A stretch of 64,000 nt of DNA from positions 3,675,776 to 3,739,775 of the forward strand of contig NZ_CP025746.1 of assembly GCF_004015185.1 (NCBI RefSeq), read 5' to 3'. Position numbers and translations under genes: made by a program. This DNA comes from Clostridium manihotivorum (GTDB lineage Bacteria; Bacillota; Clostridia; Clostridiales; Clostridiaceae). The notes under the pieces are model-generated. The model was not told the DNA's origin, did not search any database, and saw only the letters and a program-made list of their open reading frames with translations. Shown one piece after another: positions 18,301-27,754 of the stretch (its first letter is position 1; each line of letters starts with the position of its first letter).

Positions 18301-19653
18301 TATCTGCTTTTTCTGCCATCTTCCACTTCTATAGATTATGTATCCATATATACATACGATTAAATTGCTGAAGGACATAGAGAACCATATTCCTATAGGC
18401 CCTATATTGGATAGATACTTAAATAACAGTATCATAGGTAGTCTTACAAACCATAATCTTCCTACCTCCATATTCATTGAGTATCTTGTATGTCCAGAGC
18501 CCTGGAACACACCTTGATAGATACTAAATAGTCCCATTAAAGGCATTGAAAAGGATATATAAATTAGATAAGTTATTCCTTGTGAAATAACTGATGGATC
18601 ATCCTTTGATTGAATAAAGAAGTTAATAATAGGCTCATCCTGCCATATCATAAGAATACATCCTATTATTGAAAATGTCATTGTAAGCTTTACGGCCTTT
18701 ATAAAAGCTTCCTTAACCCTATCTATTTTATTTGAACCTAAGTTTTGTCCAACGATTGCCGTAAGAGCTGCTCCAACCCCCATAGCAGGTTGCATTATAA
18801 GTGAAGTTATTCTATTTACCATCCCAAAAGCTGCTATTGTTGCTGTCCCATAAGAAGCTATAAAACCATTAAGAACAATGAATCCTAAGGCCGAACCAGA
18901 TTGTCCAATAGCTGAAGGTACCGCTACTTTAAAGATCCTTTTTATTAAAGGAACATCAAATTTAAAATTCTTGAAATTAGGCTTTACCTGTGATTTAGAT
19001 TTATGAAGTATATACAAACCAACAAATGCTAGCACTGCTTTAGCTATAAGTGTTGCAATAGGTGCTCCAGCCATTCCTAGTTTTAATCCAAATATTAAAA
19101 TTGGATCTAATATAACATTTAATATGACGCTGCAACCACTTAATATTGTAGACATAAGTGTATTCCCCTGAGAATTCATTATGGCATTAAAACTGAAAAA
19201 AATAAAAGTAAAGGGCATATCTAAAAAGGTAATTCTTAAAAATATCTTGCTGTAATAAGCAAGGTCGCCTGTGGCGCCCATTAAGGTTATTATAATTGGA
19301 CTTATTAGATACCCTAAAGCTGAAAATATTACTGCACATATTACTGATATTACTATAAGTTGAGATGCATATCTTGATGCTTTCTCATATTTTGATGCCC
19401 CTATAAGCTGTGATAAAAGCGAAGTACCAGCTATAGACATTCCTGCCCCTATGGAAATAAACAAAAATATAACTGGCCAAACAAAAGATGTGGCTGCAAA
19501 CTGAACAGAACCAAGCTTGCCAACCCAAATTCCATCTACCAGATTATATAATGTTTGTATCAAGTTGCTGATCATAATTGGTAAAGATAATGTTATGATT
19601 ACTTTATACATGCTTCCTTTAAGTATAAGATCTTTACGTTCATCTGTATTCAT
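18298..19653 (-). CDS. MATE-family efflux transporter
   Basis: A 451-residue protein with 12 predicted membrane helices in two similar halves; opening motif LPIMISNLIQTLYNLVDGIWVGKLG, and the second half begins KRIFKVAVPSAIGQSGSALG. These are cation-driven antiporters exporting drugs or metabolites. AGGGGG lies 7 nt before the ATG. Monocistronic. A second, less similar MATE gene is at 59171. Confidence 0.9.
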   Translation of the reverse strand: MNTDERKDLILKGSMYKVIITLSLPIMISNLIQTLYNLVDGIWVGKLGSVQFAATSFVWPVIFLFISIGAGMSIAGTSLLSQLIGASKYEKASRYASQLIVISVICAVIFSALGYLISPIIITLMGATGDLAYYSKIFLRITFLDMPFTFIFFSFNAIMNSQGNTLMSTILSGCSVILNVILDPILIFGLKLGMAGAPIATLIAKAVLAFVGLYILHKSKSQVKPNFKNFKFDVPLIKRIFKVAVPSAIGQSGSALGFIVLNGFIASYGTATIAAFGMVNRITSLIMQPAMGVGAALTAIVGQNLGSNKIDRVKEAFIKAVKLTMTFSIIGCILMIWQDEPIINFFIQSKDDPSVISQGITYLIYISFSMPLMGLFSIYQGVFQGSGHTRYSMNMEVGRLWFVRLPMILLFKYLSNIGPIGIWFSMSFSNLIVCIYGYIIYRSGRWQKKQI

Positions 19654-20044
19654 TTGTGTCCCCCTAATATTTTAGCAATACAATAATAAATTCTATCAAA
19701 AATATGGATTATATTCTAGTAGTTAATACAAAAAATTTATCATTAAAAATATTTTTCATAATTATAGGCTTTTTTGCTTATCTATCTTTATGAATAAATA
19801 TGATAAAAATTTAGTAAATTTGCTTTTCGTAATGGTATGTCTTAATACTCCATCACCCACATTTTTTGAATACATTCGTATAGGGAGTTAAAACCATAGC
19901 TCTAAGCCCTGTTCTACTTAAAAATGGTAGTTACCATCTAAAGAGTACTAATTTTATCTCTGTGAAAAGATCCCATAGAAAAATGAGAGGCTTAGGATTC
20001 ACAAAGAAACAGACCTCTCATTTTTGTAATACTTATACTCTACG
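19654..20044. other. Intergenic, possibly with a degraded coding remnant
   Basis: No intact gene. On the minus strand, around 19830-19920, short open stretches such as GLRAMVLTPYTNVFKK look more protein-like than random AT sequence but have stops and no start. A small dyad ATGGTAGTTACCAT lies at 19924-19937, and the terminator for the minus-strand lipase gene is at the right. Confidence 0.35.
19979..20025 (-). terminator. Terminator of the second lipase gene
   Basis: AAAAATGAGAGG and CCTCTCATTTTT, perfect 12-bp arms with T-runs on both strands. Confidence 0.75.
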
Positions 20045-21157
20045 CTACCAAGAAGTCAATTCAAAGGTATCATCACTAGGTGTATAGGTTGAAGCTCCTA
20101 CATCCTCACTCCAATAATACTTTGGCTGCATCATAGAAAAAATATTTAGTGTTGATGCACTGGCTGATGGAGCTGTTGAACCTACAAATACAGAATTATT
20201 CTCTGCCTTTGGAGCGTTAAATGCCATGGAATAGAAGTACCAATCTCTAGCATATCTGTGCTTGTTCATTTGATTTATAAATGGAATGAAATTTGAATTT
20301 ACTTCTGTAAAACAAGTAAGTTTTCTCATTCCTTCATTTGCATCTCCTATGAATAAATCATTTATATTGCTTGTCTTATATTCTTCAAAAGCGATTCCCT
20401 TACCTTCAAGATCAGTAACATATTCTCTGCAAACTTCACCAGTCCATCTATTACTTAGATAGCTTTTTGCATCCTTTGACCAAAATGGATCAAGAAGAGC
20501 TACTCTATTGGGCTTAAGTTTTGACGAGATAGTTCCTTTATCTATACCATCGGAAATAATCTTTGTTGTATTAATAGCCATTTGACCACCTAGTGAATGT
20601 CCAACTATTCTTATTTCACTACCATTATAATTGCTTAAAGCACTTTTATATTGATCAACAAATAGTTGGGCTGCTGAAACTGTTGGTAAATTAGTAGTAA
20701 CATAGCTTCCATCTGATTTTCTCCATCTCATCCCTTTTGGTCCAGAAGTTGTCCAGATTTTAGCCTCAGCATCTTTAAGTTCTGATTCGTCGGAAAATTG
20801 GTTCCAATAGAATATCCCAATATTCCATCCTTTATCAATCCAATAATCACAACTGTTCACATCTTGACCATAATCAGGATCCATTTTGCTTGGATTAAAG
20901 GATTCTCTATATAGCTTAGTTGTTGAATTGTTTTGCCATCCATGGATATAAAGTACCGTAGGCTTGTTATTATCAAAGTATTGGTTGTTTTGACCTGGTA
21001 TAAACTTCTGACATACATTTCCTTTTCCATACCAATATATAGATGCATCTAATTTAGTACCATCACCATCATAAGTTGATGCAAATGCCTTATGTGGAAT
21101 TAATAAAATGGCAAAGAAAAATAAGAATAAGGTTAAGGACTTTAATATTCTTTTCAT
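20045..21157 (-). CDS. Secreted lipase/alpha-beta hydrolase
   Basis: 370 residues with a signal peptide (MKRILKSLTLFLFFFAILLI, cleavage near AFA-S at 27). The mature enzyme has the oxyanion strand TVLYIHGWQNN, nucleophile Ser in RIVGHSLGGQM and a likely acid Asp in VALLDPFW; the catalytic His is probably in KHRYARDWYF. The arrangement IHGW...GHSLGG...LDP resembles the pancreatic-lipase-like class 3/secreted hydrolases. Substrate not proven; lipid ester likely. Unrelated in sequence to the lipase at 5227. Confidence 0.75.
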   Translation of the reverse strand: MKRILKSLTLFLFFFAILLIPHKAFASTYDGDGTKLDASIYWYGKGNVCQKFIPGQNNQYFDNNKPTVLYIHGWQNNSTTKLYRESFNPSKMDPDYGQDVNSCDYWIDKGWNIGIFYWNQFSDESELKDAEAKIWTTSGPKGMRWRKSDGSYVTTNLPTVSAAQLFVDQYKSALSNYNGSEIRIVGHSLGGQMAINTTKIISDGIDKGTISSKLKPNRVALLDPFWSKDAKSYLSNRWTGEVCREYVTDLEGKGIAFEEYKTSNINDLFIGDANEGMRKLTCFTEVNSNFIPFINQMNKHRYARDWYFYSMAFNAPKAENNSVFVGSTAPSASASTLNIFSMMQPKYYWSEDVGASTYTPSDDTFELTSW

Positions 21158-21386
21158 AATTACCTCTCATAATCTAATTATATAGAATTTCTAAGGTAAC
21201 TTAATTGCTTGATTTTTATTGCAATAAATAATAAACTATTAAACTTACCATATGTAAATCTTATTATATAATTTTTATCATTTCCAGTATTCTGCAGTTA
21301 ATTTTACCTTAATTTACCTTCAATTAATGTTTATAACAAATCTTAAATCATCTTAACTCTCTCTTGATTCCAAAGAGAAATGAAAA

Positions 21387-21412
21387 GTGATGCAAATATA
21401 AACTTGCATCAC
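21387..21412 (-). terminator. Hairpin after the DUF6143-like gene
   Basis: GTGATGCAA and TTGCATCAC, perfect 9-bp arms, 8-nt loop, TTTTCATTTC on the minus strand after it. Confidence 0.55.
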
Positions 21413-21441
21413 AAACTATAAATATAAAATAGGAAAGATAA

Positions 21442-21993
21442 TTAACTCTTACAACTCTTTATACTTTCTTCAGACCAACCAAAAGCAAAAATTGCTTTTA
21501 AGTGTTGGTTAGATTTTGCTTTTACGAATGCTCCATAGCATCCTCCTGGAGGAACTATAAATTTACTGTCTTCCTCTGTTACTATTGTAGAATCTACGGG
21601 AATCATTCTATCGTAAATATTGACTCCTCCTTCAGGATGATTACACACTCCATCGTTTGAATATATTATCTTGCCTCTTGGAGTAGTTTCCAGGCAAGGA
21701 ATAGTATTGGTAGAAGTAAACTTACCTGATCTAATCCCCTTTCCAGGAAAGTCAGTATTTAGCCATATTTCAGCTAAGAATGAACTATTACTCAAGTTTG
21801 TTACAGTTAACACGTTAACAAATATATTAACACCTGATTCAGGTGGATTATATAAAGCTCCCCATATATTAAGACCATCAGAAGAAACTATCTCAGTTTG
21901 TCCAACATAATACTTACCTTCAACTGCTTTATAAAAAACATTCGATAAAGCTACTACTTTTGTTGGCTTACATAAATCGTTATCTAATATCAA
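21442..21993 (-). CDS. DUF6143-like protein of unknown function
   Basis: 183 residues, beta-rich, no signal peptide or membrane helix. Segments YYVGQTEIVSSDGLNIWGAL and YNPPESGVNIFVNVLTVTN recall the clostridial DUF6143 family; recognition is from memory and moderate. NHPEGGVNIYDRM repeats the PESGVNIF theme, suggesting an internal duplication of a beta unit. Three of its Cys residues are unusually placed for a cytosolic clostridial protein. Monocistronic. Confidence 0.6.
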   Translation of the reverse strand: MILDNDLCKPTKVVALSNVFYKAVEGKYYVGQTEIVSSDGLNIWGALYNPPESGVNIFVNVLTVTNLSNSSFLAEIWLNTDFPGKGIRSGKFTSTNTIPCLETTPRGKIIYSNDGVCNHPEGGVNIYDRMIPVDSTIVTEEDSKFIVPPGGCYGAFVKAKSNQHLKAIFAFGWSEESIKSCKS

Positions 21994-22232
21994 TCTAACA
22001 CCTTCTCATTTGTTTATATTTAGTAAAAAGTTCTATAAATCCATATTCTTTAGTGAGCTTTTTACATTTTTACATAATTCTCTTCATATATTATATTCAT
22101 AGAGCTACTAAAATGTTCTTTGATGTTTATTCTTAATTTTTTCTTAAATTGCCGTTATTTTATTACTAACCTAATACTTTATGCTAATATAATAATATGG
22201 TTAAATCATTAATAATAAATAAATTTGAATGA

Positions 22233-22457
22233 ATGGTGATGGAAATGATTATAGGATTTGTATTAATGACATTATTTCTGATTTTTGGTATATTGATCAA
22301 GTTTACAAAATTTGTATTCGGAGCTGTTTTCGGAGTAATTGGAGCGGTTATTGGAACAATAGTGCTAGTATTTGTAGGAATTCACTTATTGTTTGCTTTA
22401 CTACCAATAGTCCTAATTGTATTTTTAATTTTAGCTTGTCGTAAGATGATAAGATAG
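22233..22457 (+). CDS. Small hydrophobic membrane protein
   Basis: About 70-74 residues, almost entirely two or three membrane helices (IIGFVLMTLFLIFGILIKF and on), ending in a basic tail CRKMIR. Several starts are possible: ATG 22233 or ATG 22245 behind GGTGATGG. No family recognised; similar tiny hydrophobic proteins are common in clostridia. A terminator follows. Confidence 0.5.
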   Translation: MVMEMIIGFVLMTLFLIFGILIKFTKFVFGAVFGVIGAVIGTIVLVFVGIHLLFALLPIVLIVFLILACRKMIR

Positions 22458-22473
22458 ATTAACTGTGTTCAAG

Positions 22474-22510
22474 GCTTGTTGTCTTATATTCTTAGATGAC
22501 AAGCTTTTTT
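22474..22510 (+). terminator. Terminator after the small membrane protein
   Basis: GCTTGT...ACAAGC with additional inner pairs, followed by TTTTTT. Confidence 0.7.
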
Positions 22511-22589
22511 AATGTCTGGGAAAGTATAAAATTTTTGAATAGCTAAACCTAGTAATATCAAGGGCTTATAACAGCTATTTAGGCTAGAC

Positions 22590-22697
22590 AGTAAAAATAC
22601 AGATCATATTCGCCTGCCTGATTTTCCTCATATACCTTCGGAAAGGCAGATGCGCAAAAAAGCTCACTGAAGGAGGTCGCTTCAGCAACTTTTTTAT
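22590..22697 (+). ncRNA. Candidate structured leader or small RNA
   Basis: Between the terminator at 22510 and the gene at 22733 are two hairpins: CTGCCT/AGGCAG with inner TTCC/GGAA (about 22613-22649), then a terminator-like hairpin with CTGAAG/CTTCAG and outer AAAAAAG/CTTTTTT arms (22655-22695). The local GC is above the surroundings. It could be an attenuator or riboswitch of the downstream membrane-protein gene or a free small RNA; it fits no riboswitch I recognise. Confidence 0.4.
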
Positions 22698-22732
22698 ATT
22701 CTTATAAATTAATTTTAGTTAGGGGGACTACT

Positions 22733-23914
22733 ATGTTAGAATCAGAAAAAGAAGTATTAGAATATGAATTGCCATATAAGCAAAATTGCAGGCTTAAACT
22801 ATCTACACATATATTATATATTGTTTTAATTGCATTTTTTACTTTAGGAGCCTTCTTTTTCCCTACAGATGACAATGAAGCATTAGTTCTAAAAGTGTTT
22901 TTTATATTATTTACCTTATTCCTTTTAATTTTATGGCTATACATGGGCATATTAAAAAGAAGTTATTTAGAAATAACAAAAGAGTACATTAAGACTGGTT
23001 CTCTATTTGGCAGCAAAACTATAACTTGGGACAAAGCTGCAGATGTATCCATATACAAACAAAATCATAACACTATGATAGGTATAATAACTAAAGAAAA
23101 GCTCTCTAAAAGAAAGGACTCCTTAGGAACTTTATTCAGCGATTTATTTGGAGGTACCTTTTCTCTTGCCATATCATTGATGATATATCCTGATATAGAT
23201 ATTGAAAGACTTTACCTCACTATATCCAATAGAATAGAGTCACAACTAAATAAAGAGGCTATAGAAAACCAAACGAACTTAACTGATGAAGATACAATTG
23301 ATATCCAAGAGTACCAAAAGAAAAACAGTAGTTTTCTTATATCTTTATTTAAGTGTATTTTCGCCTCTTTTGCTATAGGAATATTATATGGTTATTCTAT
23401 GTATTTCTTTAATAAGAATTTTTTATTAATTCCTTTGATAGGCTTAATAATTATACTTTATTTATATAATAAAAATTATGAAGAGCGGGCAGTAAATTTT
23501 GTATTTAGGCTATTGATTGGTCTAACTTGTACAATCCAGATTTTTGTTGCAGATATGCTATCAATTTATCTAACCATGAAACTTCCCCTACAATTAGACT
23601 ACATTTCTGAATTCTTACGCTACTATTTTAAATACTTGCTTAGTGTAAATGGTGTAATGGTATTAATAATAGCCTTTGTGCTTTTTGTTGTTGGAACCTT
23701 TCAAGGATATCAAACAAGATTACAAAGACAATTAAGTAAGTTTAGAATGAAAAAGATAGGTAATTACTACTACAAGAAGGATGGTAATAGAATATTAGTT
23801 TATTTAATTGATCCTGCAGACTTCGATGATACAGATCCAGAAAATCAAATAGCTATAATATATATATTGCAAATTGGTTTCTACAATCTAACACATAGCC
23901 TGTCTATTGTTTGA
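22733..23914 (+). pseudogene. Membrane protein with PH-like domain, 3' end replaced by IS630
   Basis: 393 codons. Two helices at about 22-70, then a soluble PH-like part (YLEITKEYIKTGSLFGSKTI, ITWDKAADVSIY) as in STM3941-type proteins, a short linker, and four more helices (about 200-325), ending with a cytosolic tail. The last 16 codons, from LQIGFYNL on, come from the IS630 element, whose left end is at about 23867. Reading across the element suggests the native protein ended only a few codons later, so the product may still work. AGGGGG lies 7 nt before the ATG. Confidence 0.65.
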
Positions 23915-25052
23915 GTAGGAACCTTATTTATGTTACTTATAAACTTTTGAATTGCAGTTCTAACTTGTGGCAGAGATTTATAAAAGACATTGTTAATAAC
24001 AGATGCCTTTAGCCATCCCCATAACCCCTCTATAAGATTCATTTCTGGACTATACGGTGGTAAAAACATCAATTCAAGCCTATCTTTAACTCTATTAAGA
24101 AATGGCTGAATCAGCTTTGCATGATGAATCTTAGCATTGTCTAATACCACAACAATTTTTCCTTTTGGATACTGCTTAAGTACGTTTTCTAAAAAGTCAT
24201 TAAATATCTTAGCGTCATATCTTTCATGTTCCTCGCAATATACGTTACCAGTCTCGTAATCCAATATTCCCATAAGTTTAACACCTGCATTTTTACCGAA
24301 CGTAGGAATTTTCCTTTGTTGTCCTCTTATAAACCAGCTCTTTTGAATTGCTTGATAATCTCTAATCATTGATTCATCTTCAAATAAGATGGTATCAACT
24401 AAGCCATTGAGGCATTTTTTTAAAGCTTTAAAGTCACTTTTAAAAATTTCTTGCTTTTCTTTATCAGCTTTCGCTAAGACGTAAGTAGGTCTAGTATAAC
24501 TTAAATTTAATCTATGAAGTACATATGCTATTCCTCTATGTGACATATTTATATTAAATTCTTTAATAACCCATTGCCTCACTAATTCAATAGTCCAATT
24601 CATTTTAGATTCGAAGCCTACATCTTCTGGAGTTTTTGTAGTTATAGTTTCTACAATGAGCTTCTCTTGAAGTGAATTGATTTTCTTTGTGCTCCGCCGC
24701 CGTGGCCAATATTTAATCCATCTATTCCTTTTGATTTATAATTTTTTATATATGTAGAAACAGTATGTTCTTCTAGATTCTCCATTTCAGCTATTTTTCT
24801 ATTTGTAAATCCATCAAAATGCTTAAGTAAAACAGAATATCTTTTATATAACCTTGTGTTTTTAGTCTTTTTTAAAGCTGATTTTAACTCGTTTATATCA
24901 TCTTCATGCCCAGCAATCTTATTAAGAATCAAAATATCCATATTTAAAACCTCGCTATAATTTTTATTTTATATTCTAGTTTGGATATTTTAGTTATCTT
25001 ATATTAATGGATGTTCTTACCTAAATATCATATCGAAATTTTCATCTTGCAA
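23867..25052 (-). mobile_element. IS630/Tc1-mariner-type insertion sequence
   Basis: About 1.19 kb. The ends begin with TTGCAA on each strand (TTGCAAATTGGTTTC and TTGCAAGATG) and are flanked on both sides by TA repeats, matching the TA target of this family. It carries one transposase split in two frames. Confidence 0.7.
23881..24941 (-). pseudogene. IS630-family transposase, split by a -1 shift
   Basis: The first part (24941-24651) holds the helix-turn-helix (FTNRKIAEMENLEEHTVSTY); the second (24603-23881, open upstream to the shift) holds the catalytic core: Asp in ILFEDESMI, Asp in VVLDNAKIHH, Glu in EMNLIEGLWGWLK. The join lies near 24680, where the minus strand reads AGAAAATC: moving back one base there restores GHGGGAQRK-INSLQEKLIVET. 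Four As allow tRNA-Lys to slip, so programmed frameshifting is possible, but the site is not a classic heptamer. Confidence 0.75.
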
Positions 25053-25135
25053 CATATATATATAAAAACTGCCTAGTTGAAATATATAAAAATAATATAA
25101 AAGCCTTTTATATACCTTGTCATATTATTAAGGAA

Positions 25136-25300
25136 ATGAATGTAACTATGATTTATAACAATATTTTAAATATCAATAATACAGACTACTATAGTATAAA
25201 TTTAGGTGGTACTGATAACTTTCAAAACTATGTTTTCCCTTGTGTACTAAAATGTATTTCTTCTATGAAGGTAGCTGTTATAGAGCTTCAGGTTAAATAA
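25136..25300 (+). CDS. Short open frame, possible gene fragment
   Basis: 54 codons starting MNVTMIYNNILNINNTDYYS and ending VAVIELQVK. Base use looks coding, and AAGGAA precedes the ATG closely. It has no recognised family. It may be the tail of a gene disrupted by the neighbouring IS630 insertion or deletion events rather than an independent gene. Confidence 0.3.
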   Translation: MNVTMIYNNILNINNTDYYSINLGGTDNFQNYVFPCVLKCISSMKVAVIELQVK

Positions 25301-25372
25301 AGTTTTTCAAATTAATAAGCTCTATTTTGAAAATGTATAGAAAATACTATGCTAATTATACTTAAAAATAAA

Positions 25373-25420
25373 ATATAGCCTATAGAGTAGACGTTAAAAA
25401 AATTACTCTATAGGCTATAT
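25373..25420 (-). terminator. Strong terminator downstream of nadC
   Basis: ATATAGCCTATAGAGTA pairs perfectly over 17 bp with its complement around a 14-nt loop; the minus strand then reads TTTTATTTTT. Confidence 0.8.
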
Positions 25421-25492
25421 TAATGTATATTTTATAAAAAACTGCATGGACTGCTTATTATAAATATACAAAATCTATAAATAAAATAAATA

Positions 25493-26329
25493 CTAATGAA
25501 GTTTCAAATTCTTTAGGCTCAAATCAAGTATATTAAAGGAATGTGTCAAGGCACCAGAGGATATATAATCCACTCCTGTTAAAGCAACTTCTCTTATATT
25601 TTCAATAGTTATATTTCCTGAAGCCTCAGTTAGCGCTTGTTTATTTACTATTTCAACTGCTTGCTTCATTGTCTCAATATCCATATTATCAAGCATTATT
25701 ATATCTGCTTTTGCCTCAAGAGCTTCGTACAGCTCAGCTATAGTTTCAACCTCAACTTCTATCTTTCTTACAAAAGGAACTTCATTTTTAACTAGAGCTA
25801 CAGCGTTCTTTATTCCTCCTGCAGCAGCTATGTGATTGTCCTTTATAAGAACTCCATCACTAAGACCTAGTCTATGATTTGTTCCTCCGCCTACCTTTAC
25901 TGCATACTTTTCGAATATTCTCATATTAGGAGTAGTTTTTCTTGTATCCAATAACTTAGTATTAGTTCCTTCAAGCTGATCTACATACCTTCTAGTAAGT
26001 GTAGCTATGCCACTCATTCTCTGTAGAAAGTTAAGAGCTACTCTTTCACCAGTCAAAACCACATCACTGTTACCGCTAACCTTTGCAATAACCTGACCTC
26101 TTTTAACTTTTTCGCCATCTGTAGCAAAAAATTCTACATCAATTGGCCCTAATATCTCAAAAGCTCTCTTAAATATCTCCAGTCCAGCTATAACCCCATC
26201 TTCTTTAACTATCAGGTCAGCAGTACAGTACTTAGCTTCTTTTGTTATAGCCATGGTGGTTATATCTCCATAAGGTGCATCTTCCTTTATTGCACTTTTT
26301 AAAATATCATCATAAAGCAACCAATTCAT
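25493..26329 (-). CDS. nadC: Nicotinate-nucleotide pyrophosphorylase (carboxylating)
   Basis: 278 residues, usual length. Converts quinolinate and PRPP to nicotinate mononucleotide, the third step of de novo NAD synthesis. Family motifs: EDAPYGDITT at the N-terminus, ERVALNFLQRMSGIATLT, LLDTRKTTPNMR (substrate-binding Arg/Lys), KVGGGTNHRLGLSDGVLIKDNH and VEVETIAE. The ATG overlaps the end of nadB by 20 nt and has GAGGAG upstream, so it is co-translated with nadB. Confidence 0.95.
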   Translation of the reverse strand: MNWLLYDDILKSAIKEDAPYGDITTMAITKEAKYCTADLIVKEDGVIAGLEIFKRAFEILGPIDVEFFATDGEKVKRGQVIAKVSGNSDVVLTGERVALNFLQRMSGIATLTRRYVDQLEGTNTKLLDTRKTTPNMRIFEKYAVKVGGGTNHRLGLSDGVLIKDNHIAAAGGIKNAVALVKNEVPFVRKIEVEVETIAELYEALEAKADIIMLDNMDIETMKQAVEIVNKQALTEASGNITIENIREVALTGVDYISSGALTHSFNILDLSLKNLKLH

Positions 26330-27617
26330 TTATAATATCTCCTCTAACCTTCTTTATTTCTTCTTGTAACACAAGCGATAGATCATTGCTGTAATACTCT
26401 CTGTCTCCTTCAACCCTCTTAACTAAATCTTTATATATAACAGTATAAGGTAAAAGATTATTATTTATATAATTCACAGCCCTGTTAGAAAAAACTAAAG
26501 ACTCCAATAATGAATTACTTGCCAGTCTATTAGCTCCATGTAAGCCTGTAGAACTTACCTCTCCAGCAGCATAAAGATTTTCCATTGAAGTTCTACAATA
26601 CATATCAACTTTTATGCCCCCCATAAAATAGTGCTGCGCAGGAGTTACTGGAATTGGCTCTTTTGTAATGTCTACGCCTCTGTCTAGACAGCTTCTATAG
26701 ATATTAGGGAATCTCTTTTTTACAAAATCCTTGTCTAAGAAACTTACATCAAGATACACATGTTTAGATTTACTTTTAAATTCTTCTTCAAGTATAGCCT
26801 CTGTTACCTTATCTCTAGGCAACAGTTCATTAACAAATCTTTCTCCTGCCTTATTTACTAATCTTCCACCTTCTCCTCTTACCGCTTCGGATATTAACAG
26901 TCTTCTCTTATCCTTTATATCCTCGTAAAAAGCTGTAGGATGAAATTGTATATAATCTAGATTCTCAACTTTAATATTGTTCTTAATAGCTATAGCTAAG
27001 CCATCACCGCTTATAGAATGAAAATTAGTAGAGTTTTTAAAAAGTCCACCTATACCTCCAGTTGCTACAACTACAGCTTTTGCTATTATATTTAGCTCTT
27101 CCTCTCCATGAATAGCTAAAGCTCCTATACATTTATTCTTAACAGTGAGTAAATCAGCAAAAAAACAGTTTTCAACTATCTTAACATTTGATTTTTCTCG
27201 TACTTTTTTCGCCAAAACCTTGTGAAGCTGTTCGCCGGTATTATCATCACAGTGGACTATCCTATTGACGCTATGCGCTCCTTCTCTAGTATAAATAAGT
27301 TGTCCATCCTTATCTCTATTGAATGGAACCTCTAATTGTTCTAGCTTATCAATAGCATTCCTAGATTCTTTAACTAAAATCTCAACTGCTTGTCTTCTAT
27401 TTTTGAAATTGCCTGCTACCAAAGTGTCCTTAACATAAGTCTCATAGTCCTCTTCATTTCTAAGCACTGATATGCCGCCTTGGGCCAAATAACTATTACA
27501 TTCGTTTAAAGTATCTTTAGCCAATACCATAACATCTAAATCGTCTCTTAAATTTAAAGCAAAATTTAAACCTGTAACTCCAGCACCTATTATTAATACA
27601 TCAGTATTTAGTATCAT
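26310..27617 (-). CDS. nadB: L-aspartate oxidase
   Basis: 435 residues from the ATG at 27617, which has GAAGGAAGG upstream; the upstream in-frame start would destroy this box. FAD-binding GAGVTGLNFAL near the N-terminus, SYLAQGGISV, the active-site region THGAN-like SSTGLHGANRLASNSLLE, and the succinate-dehydrogenase-like HPTAFYEDIKDKR. It oxidises aspartate to iminoaspartate for NadA; in anaerobes fumarate is the likely electron acceptor. Somewhat shorter than the E. coli enzyme, missing the C-terminal helical extension, as in other clostridia. Confidence 0.93.
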   Translation of the reverse strand: MILNTDVLIIGAGVTGLNFALNLRDDLDVMVLAKDTLNECNSYLAQGGISVLRNEEDYETYVKDTLVAGNFKNRRQAVEILVKESRNAIDKLEQLEVPFNRDKDGQLIYTREGAHSVNRIVHCDDNTGEQLHKVLAKKVREKSNVKIVENCFFADLLTVKNKCIGALAIHGEEELNIIAKAVVVATGGIGGLFKNSTNFHSISGDGLAIAIKNNIKVENLDYIQFHPTAFYEDIKDKRRLLISEAVRGEGGRLVNKAGERFVNELLPRDKVTEAILEEEFKSKSKHVYLDVSFLDKDFVKKRFPNIYRSCLDRGVDITKEPIPVTPAQHYFMGGIKVDMYCRTSMENLYAAGEVSSTGLHGANRLASNSLLESLVFSNRAVNYINNNLLPYTVIYKDLVKRVEGDREYYSNDLSLVLQEEIKKVRGDIINELVAL

Positions 27618-27658
27618 ACTTCTACCTTCCTTCAAAGTTTAAAACTATGGTGTCTTAA

Positions 27659-27701
27659 AACACCATGTTGAAATTAAGTGATTAGTGCTATTATGTTTTA
27701 A
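27659..27701 (+). repeat. Degenerate copy of dispersed repeat module A
   Basis: CACCATGTTGAAATTAAGTG followed by ATTAGTG aligns with the module at 10839 and 46214. It lies between nadA and nadB, next to a small perfect dyad (ATGGTGT/ACACCAT, 27647-27666). Confidence 0.45.
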
Positions 27702-27754
27702 TTACAATAATTCTCTCATAAATAGACTATAAAACTATGTTAATTAACTTAGAC

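Noticed and set aside
22229-22444. Second overlapping frame over the small membrane protein
   Set aside because: The other frame is strongly hydrophobic and ordered like membrane helices; this one has a random, Cys/Asn-rich composition.
24680-24690. Classic programmed frameshift heptamer in the IS630 transposase
   Set aside because: Only AAAA is present and the preceding codon (AGA) cannot re-pair well after slipping, so programmed shifting is not claimed.
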